From the NCBI GenBank assembly GCA_009782385.1, contig WRJE01000007.1, positions 1 through 59,056 of the forward strand: 59,056 nucleotides of DNA, read 5' to 3'. Source of the stretch: Oscillospiraceae bacterium (GTDB lineage Bacteria; Bacillota; Clostridia; Oscillospirales; UBA929). The notes under the pieces were generated by a model. That model saw only the letters and a list, made by a program, of their open reading frames with translations. It was not told the origin of the DNA and searched no databases. This document shows, one piece after another, positions 1 to 7,739 of the stretch (the stretch's first letter is position 1; each line of letters begins with the position of its first letter). A program made the position numbers and the translations under genes.

Positions 1-593
1 GCGCTGATATAAGTATAACCGCGCGATTCCATAGCGTCTCGTACCGCGCTGAAATCATCGGGCGCGGTCGTTATCTCGTGCGTGCCGTCACTTGAGTTGA
101 AGTCGTCCGCCCCACAATCAAGCGCGTCCTCAAGAACCTTATCTTCATCAGGGAACGTCTCGCCATCGACTATAAGTACACCTTTTTTGTCAAAACTCCA
201 TGAAACACATCCCGTTGCGCCTAAGTTGCCGCCGTACTTGTCGAAATAGTGGCGCAAGTCGGATGCTGTGCGGTTGCGGTTATCGGTCATCGCTTCAACG
301 ATTACGGCGACACCGGACGGCCCGTAGCCCTCGTAAGAAATGCTTTCATAGTTCGCGCCGCCGCCGCCTCCGGCAGCCTTTTCAATAACGCGCTTTATAT
401 TGTCCTGCGGCACGTTGCCCGCGCGAGCTTTCGCCACGACATCCTTGAGCCGCGAATTGTCATTTATATTCGCGCCGCCCTCACGCACCGCGACAATTAT
501 CTCGCGCGACAGTTTTGTAAACAGCTTGGCGCGTTGGGCATCGGTTTTGCCCTTTTTGTGGGCTATATTCTTCCACTTTGAATGTCCTGCCAT
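1..593 (-). CDS. yebC: YebC/PmpR-family protein, 3' end outside the window
   Basis: The reverse strand from 593 reads MAGHSKWKNIAHKKGKTDAQ, the diagnostic N-terminus of the YebC/PmpR family, and continues in frame to base 1 without a stop. A strong ribosome site (aggaggt) lies six bases before the ATG and overlaps the stop codon of the upstream hydrolase gene, so the two are probably translated together. Family members bind DNA as regulators, and some have been shown to act at the ribosome on proline-rich stalls. About 197 residues of the usual ~240 are present. The family is certain; which of the two roles applies here cannot be told from sequence. Confidence 0.95.
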   Translation of the reverse strand, partial: MAGHSKWKNIAHKKGKTDAQRAKLFTKLSREIIVAVREGGANINDNSRLKDVVAKARAGNVPQDNIKRVIEKAAGGGGGANYESISYEGYGPSGVAVIVEAMTDNRNRTASDLRHYFDKYGGNLGATGCVSWSFDKKGVLIVDGETFPDEDKVLEDALDCGADDFNSSDGTHEITTAPDDFSAVRDAMESRGYTYIS

Positions 594-594
594 A

Positions 595-1512
595 TTAACC
601 TCCTACTAAAAAGTTCCTTAACTCAGTGTCGATTTTTTCTCCGTTTCCGACCATTAAATGGCCGCCTGTTTCAAACACAATAAAAGTACAATTCGGGAAG
701 CGACCGACAGCTTGGTTCATCTGCTCATAGTCTACCATTTTGTCGTCTTTCGCATGAAAGACTAGAACAGGAACTCTCATTTCTTCAATTTTATATTCGT
801 CATAATTTCTTTCCATATCGGGATTTGTTATAGAAGCATCGTTAATGATTCCTTCACGCCGCTCATTTACGGGGAGCATACCGTAAATAGTGCTTGATTC
901 CATTCCCATTACGGGCTTAAAAAACGATTTTAACAGCCACATTCCAAAATTGTTGCACAAGAACGCCGGTGGACCTGCGTATTCGGAATATGTGTCAGGT
1001 TTTTCTATTGAAGGCGCGCCTGAACAATATAAAATCAATCCCTTTGTCCGTTCGGGATAATCGAGAGCAAACCGAATAGCAACCGAACCGCCTGCCGATG
1101 TGGCTAAAAGATATACCCTGTCAACATTCAACTCATCTAATAATTCGACAAATGCTTTTGCCTGTTCTTTTGGTGTTGGGTTTTCCGGAATGTCGCTTCC
1201 TAAATATCCGAACCGTGACGGAGCAATAATTCTATAATCCGAAACCATATCGGCGACCGTGTCAAAGCCTTGGTCGTAACCTCCGAATATCCCGTGAATT
1301 GATAGAATTACATCACCGCTGCCTTTATCGGCATAAGTCATTGTACCGTAACTTAATTCAATTACTTTTGAATCATATGTTTCAAGCCGTTTGGAAGCAT
1401 TCTTTACCGCAATATTGCAAAGAAATAACTGTACAATTAAGTAAATCGCGATTATTGAAATAACGGAAGCGAAAATAATCATACCTTTTCTCTTTCTGAT
1501 TTTACGGTACAT
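595..1512 (-). CDS. Membrane-anchored alpha/beta hydrolase
   Basis: About 305 residues. An N-terminal basic stretch (MYRKIRKRKG) is followed by one hydrophobic segment of roughly 20 residues, so the enzyme is probably tethered to the membrane with the catalytic domain outside. The hydrolase fold is indicated by the oxyanion region SIHGIFGG, the nucleophile elbow ATSAGG (serine near residue 140), an acid loop (HAKDD) and a late histidine in GGHLMVG. The substrate is unknown. The ATG at 1512 is preferred over an upstream TTG at 1530, because the bases upstream belong to a duplicated remnant of the obgE 3' end. The last codons overlap the ribosome site of yebC. Confidence 0.85.
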   Translation of the reverse strand: MYRKIRKRKGMIIFASVISIIAIYLIVQLFLCNIAVKNASKRLETYDSKVIELSYGTMTYADKGSGDVILSIHGIFGGYDQGFDTVADMVSDYRIIAPSRFGYLGSDIPENPTPKEQAKAFVELLDELNVDRVYLLATSAGGSVAIRFALDYPERTKGLILYCSGAPSIEKPDTYSEYAGPPAFLCNNFGMWLLKSFFKPVMGMESSTIYGMLPVNERREGIINDASITNPDMERNYDEYKIEEMRVPVLVFHAKDDKMVDYEQMNQAVGRFPNCTFIVFETGGHLMVGNGEKIDTELRNFLVGG

Positions 1513-1553
1513 ATTCAAACTCCAAGTCAAACATCTTCACGGTGTCGCCCTCC
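1504..1553 (-). repeat. Duplicated obgE 3' tail, copy A
   Basis: These 50 bases match 2688-2737 at 48 positions by eye. Read on the minus strand they encode EGDTVKMFDLEFEYVP followed by TAA, exactly the C-terminus of ObgE, but with no ObgE body in front of them. Together with copy B they bracket the DUF1016 gene. Either copy could be the original obgE end, the other having been brought in or left by an insertion. Confidence 0.93.
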
Positions 1554-1556
1554 CAG

Positions 1557-2630
1557 TTATTCACTCACGCTCATATCGTCAATTCCCTCGATAAGGGCTG
1601 CTATCTCGTCCGGTGACGGAAGCATACCGCGCATATCCTCCGGCAGATTATCGTAATAGGAATATGTAGCCACACCGATTGGCGCGTTTGTCTTTTTCAA
1701 AGTGTATTCAACCCTTGTACGCTTTTTACTTTTGCAAATAATAATCCCTATAGATGGGTTTTCATCCGGAAGTTTCACTGTTTCATCAAGCGCGGATAAG
1801 TAGAACTGCATTTTTCCGGCGTACTCCGGCTTAAACTCGCCTATTTTAAGGTCAATCGCTATAAGGCAGCGCAACCGCCTGTGAAACAGAAGCAGGTCAA
1901 TATAATAATCATCGTCAGTAACATCAAGGTGATATTGGTCGCCGACAAATGTAAAATAACCGCCCATTTCTACCAAAAAATCTCGTACATTTTTCATAAT
2001 ACCTGCTTGGAGTTCCGCCTCGCTGTGTTCAAGTCCCATTTCGATAAAATCGAAATTGTAATCGTCTTTGACGGCGAGCTTGGCTTGCAGTCTATACTTT
2101 TCGGGTACGGTTTCGTCAAAGTTTGTTTGATTGGTGAGGTATTTTTCAAACGCTCGGTTTTCGATATTGTTAATTAGAACATCTTTCGTCCACCCGAAAC
2201 GCTTTGTCATTTTGATATAAAACTCACGTTGAAGCGGGTCTTTGCATTTTTGCATTATTATAATGTTCTTTGACCAACTTATTTCTGCCACTAATGGCGG
2301 CAGAATTGCGTTTTGAATTTCTGCAACCATTGGTTTCAGATTTGCTTTTTGTGAGTATTCAACATAAAATTGCCGCATCAGCCAAAGATTACGAGCCGAA
2401 AAACCTTTGACACCGGGGAACTCTTTTTGAAGCTCCTTTGCTAAAATTTCGACAACAGATTTACCCCACCCCTGTTCGCGCTGTTTTCGGTCAATCTCTC
2501 CGCCGATTTCCCAATAAAGCTGAATCAATTCGGCATTAACCTTCTTCATCGCTTCGTATTGACGGCGATAAACGAGGTCTTTAATTTCTTTGATAAACGC
2601 GCCGTATATCGTTAAAGAGTTCTCCATCAT
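1557..2630 (-). CDS. DUF1016 / YhcG-type PDDEXK nuclease-domain protein
   Basis: 357 residues with the two-part architecture of the YhcG/DUF1016 family. The N-terminal half (about 1-150) has the conserved region around YWEIGGEI and SARNLWLMRQFY. The C-terminal PD-(D/E)XK-like nuclease domain (about 200-340) carries FHRRLRCLIAIDLKIGEF, with the DLK catalytic-type triad, and GKMQFYL. Proteins of this family are predicted nucleases of unsettled function and occur sporadically in genomes. The gene sits between two copies of the obgE tail with only a few bases on its 3' side, so it appears to be a single-gene insertion into the rplU-rpmA-obgE-yebC block. Its base composition is more A+T-rich than obgE, which agrees with transfer. 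Confidence 0.9.
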   Translation of the reverse strand: MMENSLTIYGAFIKEIKDLVYRRQYEAMKKVNAELIQLYWEIGGEIDRKQREQGWGKSVVEILAKELQKEFPGVKGFSARNLWLMRQFYVEYSQKANLKPMVAEIQNAILPPLVAEISWSKNIIIMQKCKDPLQREFYIKMTKRFGWTKDVLINNIENRAFEKYLTNQTNFDETVPEKYRLQAKLAVKDDYNFDFIEMGLEHSEAELQAGIMKNVRDFLVEMGGYFTFVGDQYHLDVTDDDYYIDLLLFHRRLRCLIAIDLKIGEFKPEYAGKMQFYLSALDETVKLPDENPSIGIIICKSKKRTRVEYTLKKTNAPIGVATYSYYDNLPEDMRGMLPSPDEIAALIEGIDDMSVSE

Positions 2631-2685
2631 TTCGATTCTCCGTTGTTTGAATTTTTATTCGCAGGGTTACTGGTAGTTGTCAATC

Positions 2686-3954
2686 TCACGGCACATATTC
2701 AAATTCCAAGTCAAACATCTTCACGGTGTCGCCCTCCGATACGCCTTTTGCCTCCAGCATATCCATAACACCCACCTTGCGAAGCAACCTATCGAAATAC
2801 TGCCGCTGTTCGTGGTCGTCAAACCGTATGTCGCGCATAACGCGGTACAGCCACTCGCCCTCGACGACCCATGCCGCGCTGTCATCGCGGCGGATGGTAA
2901 AATCACGGTCTTTCGGCGGCTCGGGTTCAAGGGACACTTCGGGCTGATACACCTGTATCGGCGGCAGAGCCGCAAGCTCCGCCGCAACGGCGTTTAACAA
3001 TTCGTCTATGCCCTGCCGCGTTGCCGCGGATATGGCGACAACCTTGCGCGGCACGGCGCGTTTGGCAAGTGCTTCATATTCGGCGTTATCCTCGCAAATA
3101 TCCGATTTGTTTGCCGCGATTATCTGCGGTCGTTTTGCTAAATCGGGAGAATATTCGGCGAGTTCAGCATTTATCGTGTCATAGTCATGTACCGCGCCGT
3201 TCAAGGATGTCATGTCAACAACGTGTATCAGCAAGCGGCATCGCTCAATATGGCGCAGAAAATCATGCCCAAGTCCCACGCCCTGCGCCGCGCCCTCGAT
3301 AAGACCGGGCAAATCGGCAACGACAAATGACACATCGTCCACACTCACAACGCCCAAGTGCGGCATCAGCGTAGTGAAAGGGTAATCCGCAATTTTGGGG
3401 CGTGCCGCCGATATTACGGACAGCAACGAAGATTTCCCGGCATTGGGAAAGCCGATAAGCCCCACATCAGCGAGCAGTTTAAGCTCCAATATCACTTCAA
3501 GTGTAACGCCGTCATTACCGGATTTCGCGAAACGCGGCGTTTGACGTGTGGGAGTAGCGAAATGCTTGTTCCCCCATCCGCCGCGCCCGCCGCGCACCAA
3601 AAGGAACGGTTCGCTTACGCTCGCATCGTACAGCAACCGTCCCGTTTTCGCGTCTTTTATTAGAGTTCCGCGCGGCACTTTTATAGTCAAATCCGCGCCG
3701 TCACGACCGCTGCGTGTACGCGCTCCGCCGTCATCGCCGTTAGCGGCGGCATATTTGCGTTTGTAGCGAAAATCCATCAGCGTTGAGAGATTATCGTCTG
3801 CGGCAATGTATATATGTCCGCCGCGCCCGCCGTCTCCGCCGTTCGGACCGCCCGCCGCCACATATTTCTCGCGGTGAAATGACACCGCGCCGTTGCCGCC
3901 GCGCCCGGATGACAGCGTTATATTCGCAACGTCAATGAACATAAAATCTGCCAT
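2686..3954 (-). CDS. obgE: Obg-family GTPase ObgE
   Basis: 422 residues, the normal length for ObgE of Gram-positive bacteria. The glycine-rich Obg fold is at about 1-158 (SGRGGNGAVSFHREKYVAAG). The G domain follows with G1 GFPNAGKSSLL, G3 DLPGLIEGA and G4 NKSD. The C-terminal OCT domain covers roughly 335-420. ObgE is an essential GTPase of large-subunit assembly and stress control. It follows rpmA with a one-base overlap of stop and start, the usual rplU-rpmA-obgE operon. Its 3' end is duplicated downstream (see the two tail copies). Confidence 0.98.
   Translation of the reverse strand: MADFMFIDVANITLSSGRGGNGAVSFHREKYVAAGGPNGGDGGRGGHIYIAADDNLSTLMDFRYKRKYAAANGDDGGARTRSGRDGADLTIKVPRGTLIKDAKTGRLLYDASVSEPFLLVRGGRGGWGNKHFATPTRQTPRFAKSGNDGVTLEVILELKLLADVGLIGFPNAGKSSLLSVISAARPKIADYPFTTLMPHLGVVSVDDVSFVVADLPGLIEGAAQGVGLGHDFLRHIERCRLLIHVVDMTSLNGAVHDYDTINAELAEYSPDLAKRPQIIAANKSDICEDNAEYEALAKRAVPRKVVAISAATRQGIDELLNAVAAELAALPPIQVYQPEVSLEPEPPKDRDFTIRRDDSAAWVVEGEWLYRVMRDIRFDDHEQRQYFDRLLRKVGVMDMLEAKGVSEGDTVKMFDLEFEYVP
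2688..2737 (-). repeat. obgE 3' tail, copy B (in the intact gene)
   Basis: The last 50 bases of the intact obgE gene. They are repeated almost perfectly at 1504-1553, on the far side of the DUF1016 gene and in the same orientation. Confidence 0.93.
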
Positions 3955-4211
3955 TATTCCTCTGCGTAGACGGACACCTTTTTGCGGCCGCGTCCCATAC
4001 GCTCAAAGCGCACCCTGCCGGATACAAGCGCAAAAAGCGAGTCGTTGCTGCCGCGCCCGACATTAGTACCCGGATGTATTTTTGTGCCGCGCTGGGTATA
4101 AAGAATGTTGCCTGCAAGTACATATTGTCCATCGGCGCGTTTCGCGCCCAAACGTTTTGACTGCGAGTCGCGCCCGTTGCGCGATGACCCGACGCCTTTT
4201 TTATGAGCCAT
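3954..4211 (-). CDS. rpmA: Ribosomal protein bL27, without the cleavable leader
   Basis: 85 residues, [20 protein letters not shown] at the start, a clear bL27. In most Bacillota bL27 is made with a short N-terminal extension (FAS/K-type site) that the protease Prp removes, and prp lies between rplU and rpmA. Here the protein starts directly at the mature AHKKG sequence and only 34 bases separate it from rplU, leaving no room for prp. The ribosome site (ggaagat type) lies just before the ATG at 4211. Confidence 0.97.
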   Translation of the reverse strand: MAHKKGVGSSRNGRDSQSKRLGAKRADGQYVLAGNILYTQRGTKIHPGTNVGRGSNDSLFALVSGRVRFERMGRGRKKVSVYAEE

Positions 4212-4245
4212 TATTATCTTCCTCCATAAATTATCGAATTATTTA

Positions 4246-4560
4246 TCATACCACCGCTACGGTATTAATCTGAATTTTTGTGTATGGCTGGCGATGACCG
4301 ATTTTTTTGCGGTAGTTCTTTTTAGCCTTAAACTTAAACACAGTTATTTTCTTGTTTTTCCCGTTTTTAAGAATTTTGCCTGAGACATTGACACCTGTGA
4401 CATAGGGTGTTCCGAACTTAATCTTGTCGTCCTCAAAAACTGCCAGAACACTGGTGAACTTAATGTCGTCACCCTCCGCGACGTTTAATTTTTCGGCGTA
4501 GATGATGTCGCCCTCCGCGACCTTGTACTGTTTGCCGCCGGTTTCGATAATTGCTACCAT
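4246..4560 (-). CDS. rplU: Ribosomal protein bL21
   Basis: 104 residues from the ATG at 4560 (MVAIIETGGKQYKVAEGD), the standard length. A longer in-frame reading that starts at 4626 would add residues from the untranslated leader and is rejected: the family begins at this methionine and a ribosome site (gagggagaaaataaagta) precedes it. bL21 binds 23S rRNA in the large subunit. It is the first gene of the rplU-rpmA-obgE operon behind the promoter at 4656-4684. Confidence 0.97.
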   Translation of the reverse strand: MVAIIETGGKQYKVAEGDIIYAEKLNVAEGDDIKFTSVLAVFEDDKIKFGTPYVTGVNVSGKILKNGKNKKITVFKFKAKKNYRKKIGHRQPYTKIQINTVAVV

Positions 4561-4655
4561 TACTTTATTTTCTCCCTCTTGTATAGAGTCTCGCTCTAAA
4601 GGCGGCATCGCGCTTGCGCGGTACACTTAAAAAGCCTTTTTGAAGCGGCTAATGT
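4561..4655 (-). ncRNA. Possible bL21 leader RNA (autoregulatory 5' UTR)
   Basis: About 95 transcribed bases separate the promoter from rplU. On the minus strand they contain a small hairpin (cgcg-caag-cgcg type) followed by a purine-rich stretch with the ribosome site. L21 leader RNAs are a known family in Bacillota. I see the position and a hairpin but cannot confirm the consensus by eye. Confidence 0.35.
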
Positions 4656-4684
4656 ATTCTACAACACAAGATTAAGTTTGTCAA
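4656..4684 (-). promoter_or_regulatory. Promoter of the rplU operon
   Basis: On the minus strand, TTGACA at 4684-4679, a 17-base spacer, and TAGAAT at 4661-4656. This is a near-consensus housekeeping promoter about 95 bases before rplU. Confidence 0.75.
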
Positions 4685-4720
4685 GCAAAAAATTCAAAAA
4701 CCCCGCAGTACCAAATATGA

Positions 4721-4745
4721 AAACTCCCTCAATCGGGAGTTTTTT
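4721..4745. terminator. Terminator hairpin with A and T tracts on both sides
   Basis: aactccc-tcaatc-gggagtt flanked by A and T runs. It lies after the 3' end of the XRE gene (minus strand) and could also stop plus-strand transcription. Confidence 0.7.
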
Positions 4746-4808
4746 CATGGAGTTTTTTCGTTTTTCAACTCATCAAGAGCATAACGGCAGCACTGAAGCA
4801 CAAGTTAA

Positions 4809-5015
4809 TTAAATTGATTCCGCGCTGTTTTTGTCAATAAAGATTACCTCAAACTCACAAAATGCCGCAATTTTTTCTACCATATCATAATTCGGCATAC
4901 TGGAATCTGTTTCATAACCGCTTAATGTGTTTTGAGCTATACCTAAATTCTTAGCCAGCGTATCCTGACTGAAACCTGCGGCAGTACGCATTTTCTTAAT
5001 CCGTTTCCCAAGCAT
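4809..5015 (-). CDS. Small XRE-family helix-turn-helix regulator
   Basis: 68 residues made up of one HTH_3 domain: MLGKRIKKMRTAAGFSQDTL, then QNTLSGYE as the recognition helix. Ribosome site aagggagga lies before the ATG. It is a free-standing Cro/CI-type repressor. A perfect 9-bp inverted repeat 49 bases upstream (5064-5082) is a likely operator. The gene ends before the hairpin at 4721-4745. Confidence 0.9.
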   Translation of the reverse strand: MLGKRIKKMRTAAGFSQDTLAKNLGIAQNTLSGYETDSSMPNYDMVEKIAAFCEFEVIFIDKNSAESI

Positions 5016-5058
5016 ATTAAAATCCTCCCTTTAAGGAGAATTATCACACAGCTTGATA

Positions 5059-5087
5059 TTGACATATCGAGCGGCTCGATATATATT
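5059..5087 (+). promoter_or_regulatory. Plus-strand promoter whose spacer is a perfect palindrome (candidate XRE operator)
   Basis: TTGACA at 5059-5064, a 17-base spacer, and TATATT at 5082-5087. The spacer is almost filled by an inverted repeat, atatcgagc-g-gctcgatat (5064-5082), so a bound repressor would sit between -35 and -10. Transcription from here would run antisense through the ribbon-helix-helix gene toward the genes at 5518-6707. The palindrome also lies between that gene and the XRE gene on the minus strand. Confidence 0.55.
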
Positions 5088-5092
5088 AAATA

Positions 5093-5272
5093 TTAAAGAG
5101 AATCGGCAATCTCTATTTTTCCGTTTTCCAACTCATATTCTTCAATACATTTTTGTGCGAGAAACTCTAATTGTGCATTTAATGAACGGCGATTCTTCTT
5201 GGCAATATATGCTATTTTGCTTAACATTTCCTCTTCAAATCTTATTCCTGTTTGTATTTTTGCGGTAGCCAT
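5093..5272 (-). CDS. Small ribbon-helix-helix (Arc/CopG-like) protein
   Basis: 59 residues on the minus strand, ATG at 5270-5272 and TAA at 5093-5095. It reads MATAKIQTGIRFEEEMLSKI and then a second helix with KNRRSLNAQLEFLAQKCI. The pattern of a short basic strand (TGIRF) plus two helices, with the RSLNAQL motif, is typical of Arc/CopG/MetJ DNA-binding dimers, including many antitoxins. No adjacent toxin-like partner was recognised. The next minus-strand gene is the XRE regulator. Confidence 0.75.
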   Translation of the reverse strand: MATAKIQTGIRFEEEMLSKIAYIAKKNRRSLNAQLEFLAQKCIEEYELENGKIEIADSL

Positions 5273-5318
5273 AATAACACCTCGATTACATTATGTTAGT
5301 ATATTATCTCAAAATCAG

Positions 5319-5347
5319 TTGACGCGATACAAACAAAGTGTTATCAT
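5319..5347 (+). promoter_or_regulatory. Probable promoter of the 5518-6707 unit
   Basis: TTGACG, a 17-base spacer and TATCAT, each hexamer one base off consensus, on the plus strand about 170 bases before the first gene of the three-gene unit. Confidence 0.5.
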
Positions 5348-5386
5348 TATGCCGATATTTACTAAATTCTTGGAAATGTTAATAAA

Positions 5387-5405
5387 GGACGGTCGTTGAC
5401 CGTCC
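5387..5405. repeat. Short palindromic element (ggacggtc-gtt-gaccgtcc)
   Basis: Perfect 8-bp inverted repeat of the same general kind as the other GC-rich intergenic palindromes in the window. It lies in the leader of the 5518-6707 unit. There is no T tract, so it is not a convincing terminator. Confidence 0.6.
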
Positions 5406-5517
5406 GCCAAAAAATAACCGGGCGATATATACATCAAATGACAGATAAATGACAGATTGGCAGTTTATAATCAGTTTTATGGCATTGCATTTATTAAATT
5501 CTTGGAGGGGATAAGAA

Positions 5518-5714
5518 TGCACTGTGAGTTTATTCACTGTATCTATAACAAAGACCTCAACTGCTCGATAGACGGTATTTATATTGATAATACCGGGCAA
5601 TGCTCAAGCAGTATGATGTTATGGCTGCCGGATAACAAATTAGAAGAATATAAAAATAACAACATCAAAGAGTTGAACGACAGATACAATTCTTGGGAAG
5701 GCAATTATGAATGA
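5518..5714 (+). CDS. Small cysteine-rich protein, unknown function
   Basis: 65 residues from ATG 5518 (MHCEFIHCIYNKDLNCSIDG), chosen over an upstream ATG at 5457 because of the good ribosome site ggagggg seven bases before it. Four cysteines in the first 29 residues (C3, C8, C16, C29) suggest a small metal-binding or disulfide-stabilised fold. It overlaps the next gene by eight bases and so belongs to a translationally coupled unit. I do not recognise the family. Confidence 0.65.
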
Positions 5715-5991
5715 GTACACTATTAGGTTCATAAACTGGATTTACCTTCATTTTGGGACAGCGGGACAGATTTGCGCTATATTTCTCACACTTGCCGTTC
5801 CTTTCGGGATTCTGTGGCTGCTTCAACTGTTGCCTGTTCCGAAAAATCAAGTGCTGTGCAATTATTGTGTATATGAAAACCCAAATAAAAACAGCAGCGT
5901 TTACTGCTGTCAGCATTACAGTAAATGCCGCGCCTTTCAGATTCGCGCCGCCGTGTGTCCTCATATTGAAAATAAGGGGGGTTTAATTTGA
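5707..5991 (+). CDS. Small membrane protein with cysteine-rich tail
   Basis: 94 residues. One strong transmembrane segment at about 20-43 (AIFLTLAVPFGILWLLQLL), then a tail with cysteines at about 51, 54, 67, 68, 74 and 84 and a histidine, which could bind a metal. The start overlaps the end of the preceding gene, and its stop TGA overlaps the TTG start of the response regulator. Function not recognised; the context suggests a part in the same signalling unit. Confidence 0.6.
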   Translation: MNEYTIRFINWIYLHFGTAGQICAIFLTLAVPFGILWLLQLLPVPKNQVLCNYCVYENPNKNSSVYCCQHYSKCRAFQIRAAVCPHIENKGGLI

Positions 5992-6707
5992 ATTGCTTCT
6001 ATATATCAATAGAAAAGAACATTAAGGTCTTTGAGCTTTATAAAGTGCTTTGGAAAGAGCGCGGAATAGAGGGAATCAGAGCCGACACTATGACAGAGGG
6101 TATAGAAAAGGCGATTGAGATAGAACGGTCAAAAACAGATGAGCTGTATTTTATTGATATTGTCGCCGATGATGTGGACTATATGCCGCAGTTGAGAATC
6201 TTGTGCGAGGAAACCAACGCCCCTATTTTAATCGCCACATCTAATTACAACGAAATTGAACGCGATGATGCGTTGAATAACGGAGCAGACGCTTACGGCG
6301 CATACTCTGAAATCTCCGAGCAGCAAGATTTGAACGGGGTAGTCGCGGTAATAAACAGCATTAACAAACGCGCAAAAAAGCGAAAATCCCCAAGCAGAAT
6401 CATATCCCACGGGGATATCCTTATTGCCGCTGATTATCATCAGGCATTTATCAAAGACAAGGAATTGTTTCTTACCGGTTTGGAAATGAAACTAATGCAA
6501 TATCTAATGATTAACCGGGGGAATGTTTTGTCGCACGGAATGATTCTTCAAGAGGTTTATAACGATGACGGCGAGGTGTCGCTCGACAGCTTATACAGCA
6601 CTGTAAAACGACTGCGGAAAAAAATAAATGACATTGCCAAGTTTAAGTATATACAGACGGTCAGAGAGGTCGGCTACAGATTGATAACAAACTCATCCAA
6701 AGAATAA
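5988..6707 (+). CDS. Orphan OmpR-type response regulator
   Basis: 239 residues. An N-terminal receiver-like domain (1-125) has the aspartate-bearing strand YFIDIVADD (around residue 58) and a T/S-type switch at LIATS. It is followed by a winged-helix DNA-binding domain (about 140-235) with LTGLEMKLMQYLMINRGNVL and the typical end YIQTVREVGYRL. The receiver is divergent: I do not see the usual N-terminal acidic pair, so phosphorylation is uncertain. It starts at TTG inside the overlap TTGA after a strong aagggggg ribosome site. No histidine kinase is adjacent. The 3' end overlaps spoIIP convergently by 15 bases. Confidence 0.85.
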   Translation: MNCFYISIEKNIKVFELYKVLWKERGIEGIRADTMTEGIEKAIEIERSKTDELYFIDIVADDVDYMPQLRILCEETNAPILIATSNYNEIERDDALNNGADAYGAYSEISEQQDLNGVVAVINSINKRAKKRKSPSRIISHGDILIAADYHQAFIKDKELFLTGLEMKLMQYLMINRGNVLSHGMILQEVYNDDGEVSLDSLYSTVKRLRKKINDIAKFKYIQTVREVGYRLITNSSKE

Positions 6708-7682
6708 CTCTCTCATGCCCTCCGCAAACAGTTCAATGGAGAGCAACGCTTCGCTGAAATTGTTCCCCAACGCCCCAACTTCGAGGATAAGCGAACCTCT
6801 TGTGGCGTGCTGATTAAAACGCTCGCGCCTAAGATTTATCGAGCGCATTAAATCCGGGTGCGCGGGTGTCAGAATTTTTTGCAGATGAACAGCCAGCGAC
6901 AGGTTCAGCGGCCAGTTATCATGCGGCAGTCCCGTGCCATTTGTGCCGACAACGAACATTAGCTGCGCCGCTTTTTCATCGCCCGCCTGAAATACAGGCT
7001 TCCTAACGGTTCCGTCTGCGGCGGCAATCGCGTCACGGTGTATATCCAGTACGATTTGAACGGACGGGTTTTCTTTCAGTGTTTTGGCAATGCCGTCTAA
7101 GGCGTTGCTGTAAGCGTTTCTGAAATTCCCCTCGTCATACGGCGTTTTATCGTGCAAGACGTTAAACCCTGCGGCGGTCAGCAGTTCCGCGAGACGCTCA
7201 CCGATACCGACAACGTCACCCTCGTCCCAATAACCCTCGCATCCGCCGTGAGTGTGTACAATCAAAATCTGCGGGCTTCCATCCGGCAGTTCAATCCCGA
7301 GCTTGCGCGACATCACCTTGTCCATATCAATCGTTTTTGAGGTCTCGTTATGTATTACCACGTCCCCCGAGATTAAAAAATCTTTACCCCCCGGCGAGCG
7401 CAGCGTCACCTCCTGCGGTTCATCCGTTTTGTCGGGTGTTTCCGTTGGCTCGTTTTCGTCCGACATACCGGGTTCGGCATCATACTCAATGGGTTTGTAA
7501 GGTTGCGGCGTTGGTATGTGAAGAATCTGAACAGGATTCAGCAAAGGAACTTCAACGGCGGCGCGTATCGGTTTTGGTAACGATGCGTCAAGCTCGAAAA
7601 ACAGCGTATGCGAAAATGTAGGACCGTAAAGCTCCCATGTAAGCAGAGCCATTGTTAAAAAACTTATTATCGATTTGCTCAT
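6693..7682 (-). CDS. spoIIP: Stage II sporulation protein P (SpoIIP), peptidoglycan amidase/endopeptidase
   Basis: 329 residues. N-terminal signal/anchor, a proline- and acid-rich linker to about 120, then the catalytic domain: ILIVHTHGGCEGYW, VLDIHRDA, RFNQHATRGSLILEVGALGN. The HTH histidines, the DIHRD motif and the late glutamate are the zinc-site features of the family. SpoIIP works with SpoIID and SpoIIM in the mother cell to degrade septal wall during engulfment. It lies directly after gpr, the classical gpr-spoIIP pair. Confidence 0.95.
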   Translation of the reverse strand: MSKSIISFLTMALLTWELYGPTFSHTLFFELDASLPKPIRAAVEVPLLNPVQILHIPTPQPYKPIEYDAEPGMSDENEPTETPDKTDEPQEVTLRSPGGKDFLISGDVVIHNETSKTIDMDKVMSRKLGIELPDGSPQILIVHTHGGCEGYWDEGDVVGIGERLAELLTAAGFNVLHDKTPYDEGNFRNAYSNALDGIAKTLKENPSVQIVLDIHRDAIAAADGTVRKPVFQAGDEKAAQLMFVVGTNGTGLPHDNWPLNLSLAVHLQKILTPAHPDLMRSINLRRERFNQHATRGSLILEVGALGNNFSEALLSIELFAEGMRELFFG

Positions 7683-7739
7683 TCGTAAATTGCCCCCTCC
7701 TGCTCGCTTAATTATATGGGGACAAGTTCGGGGTTATGA

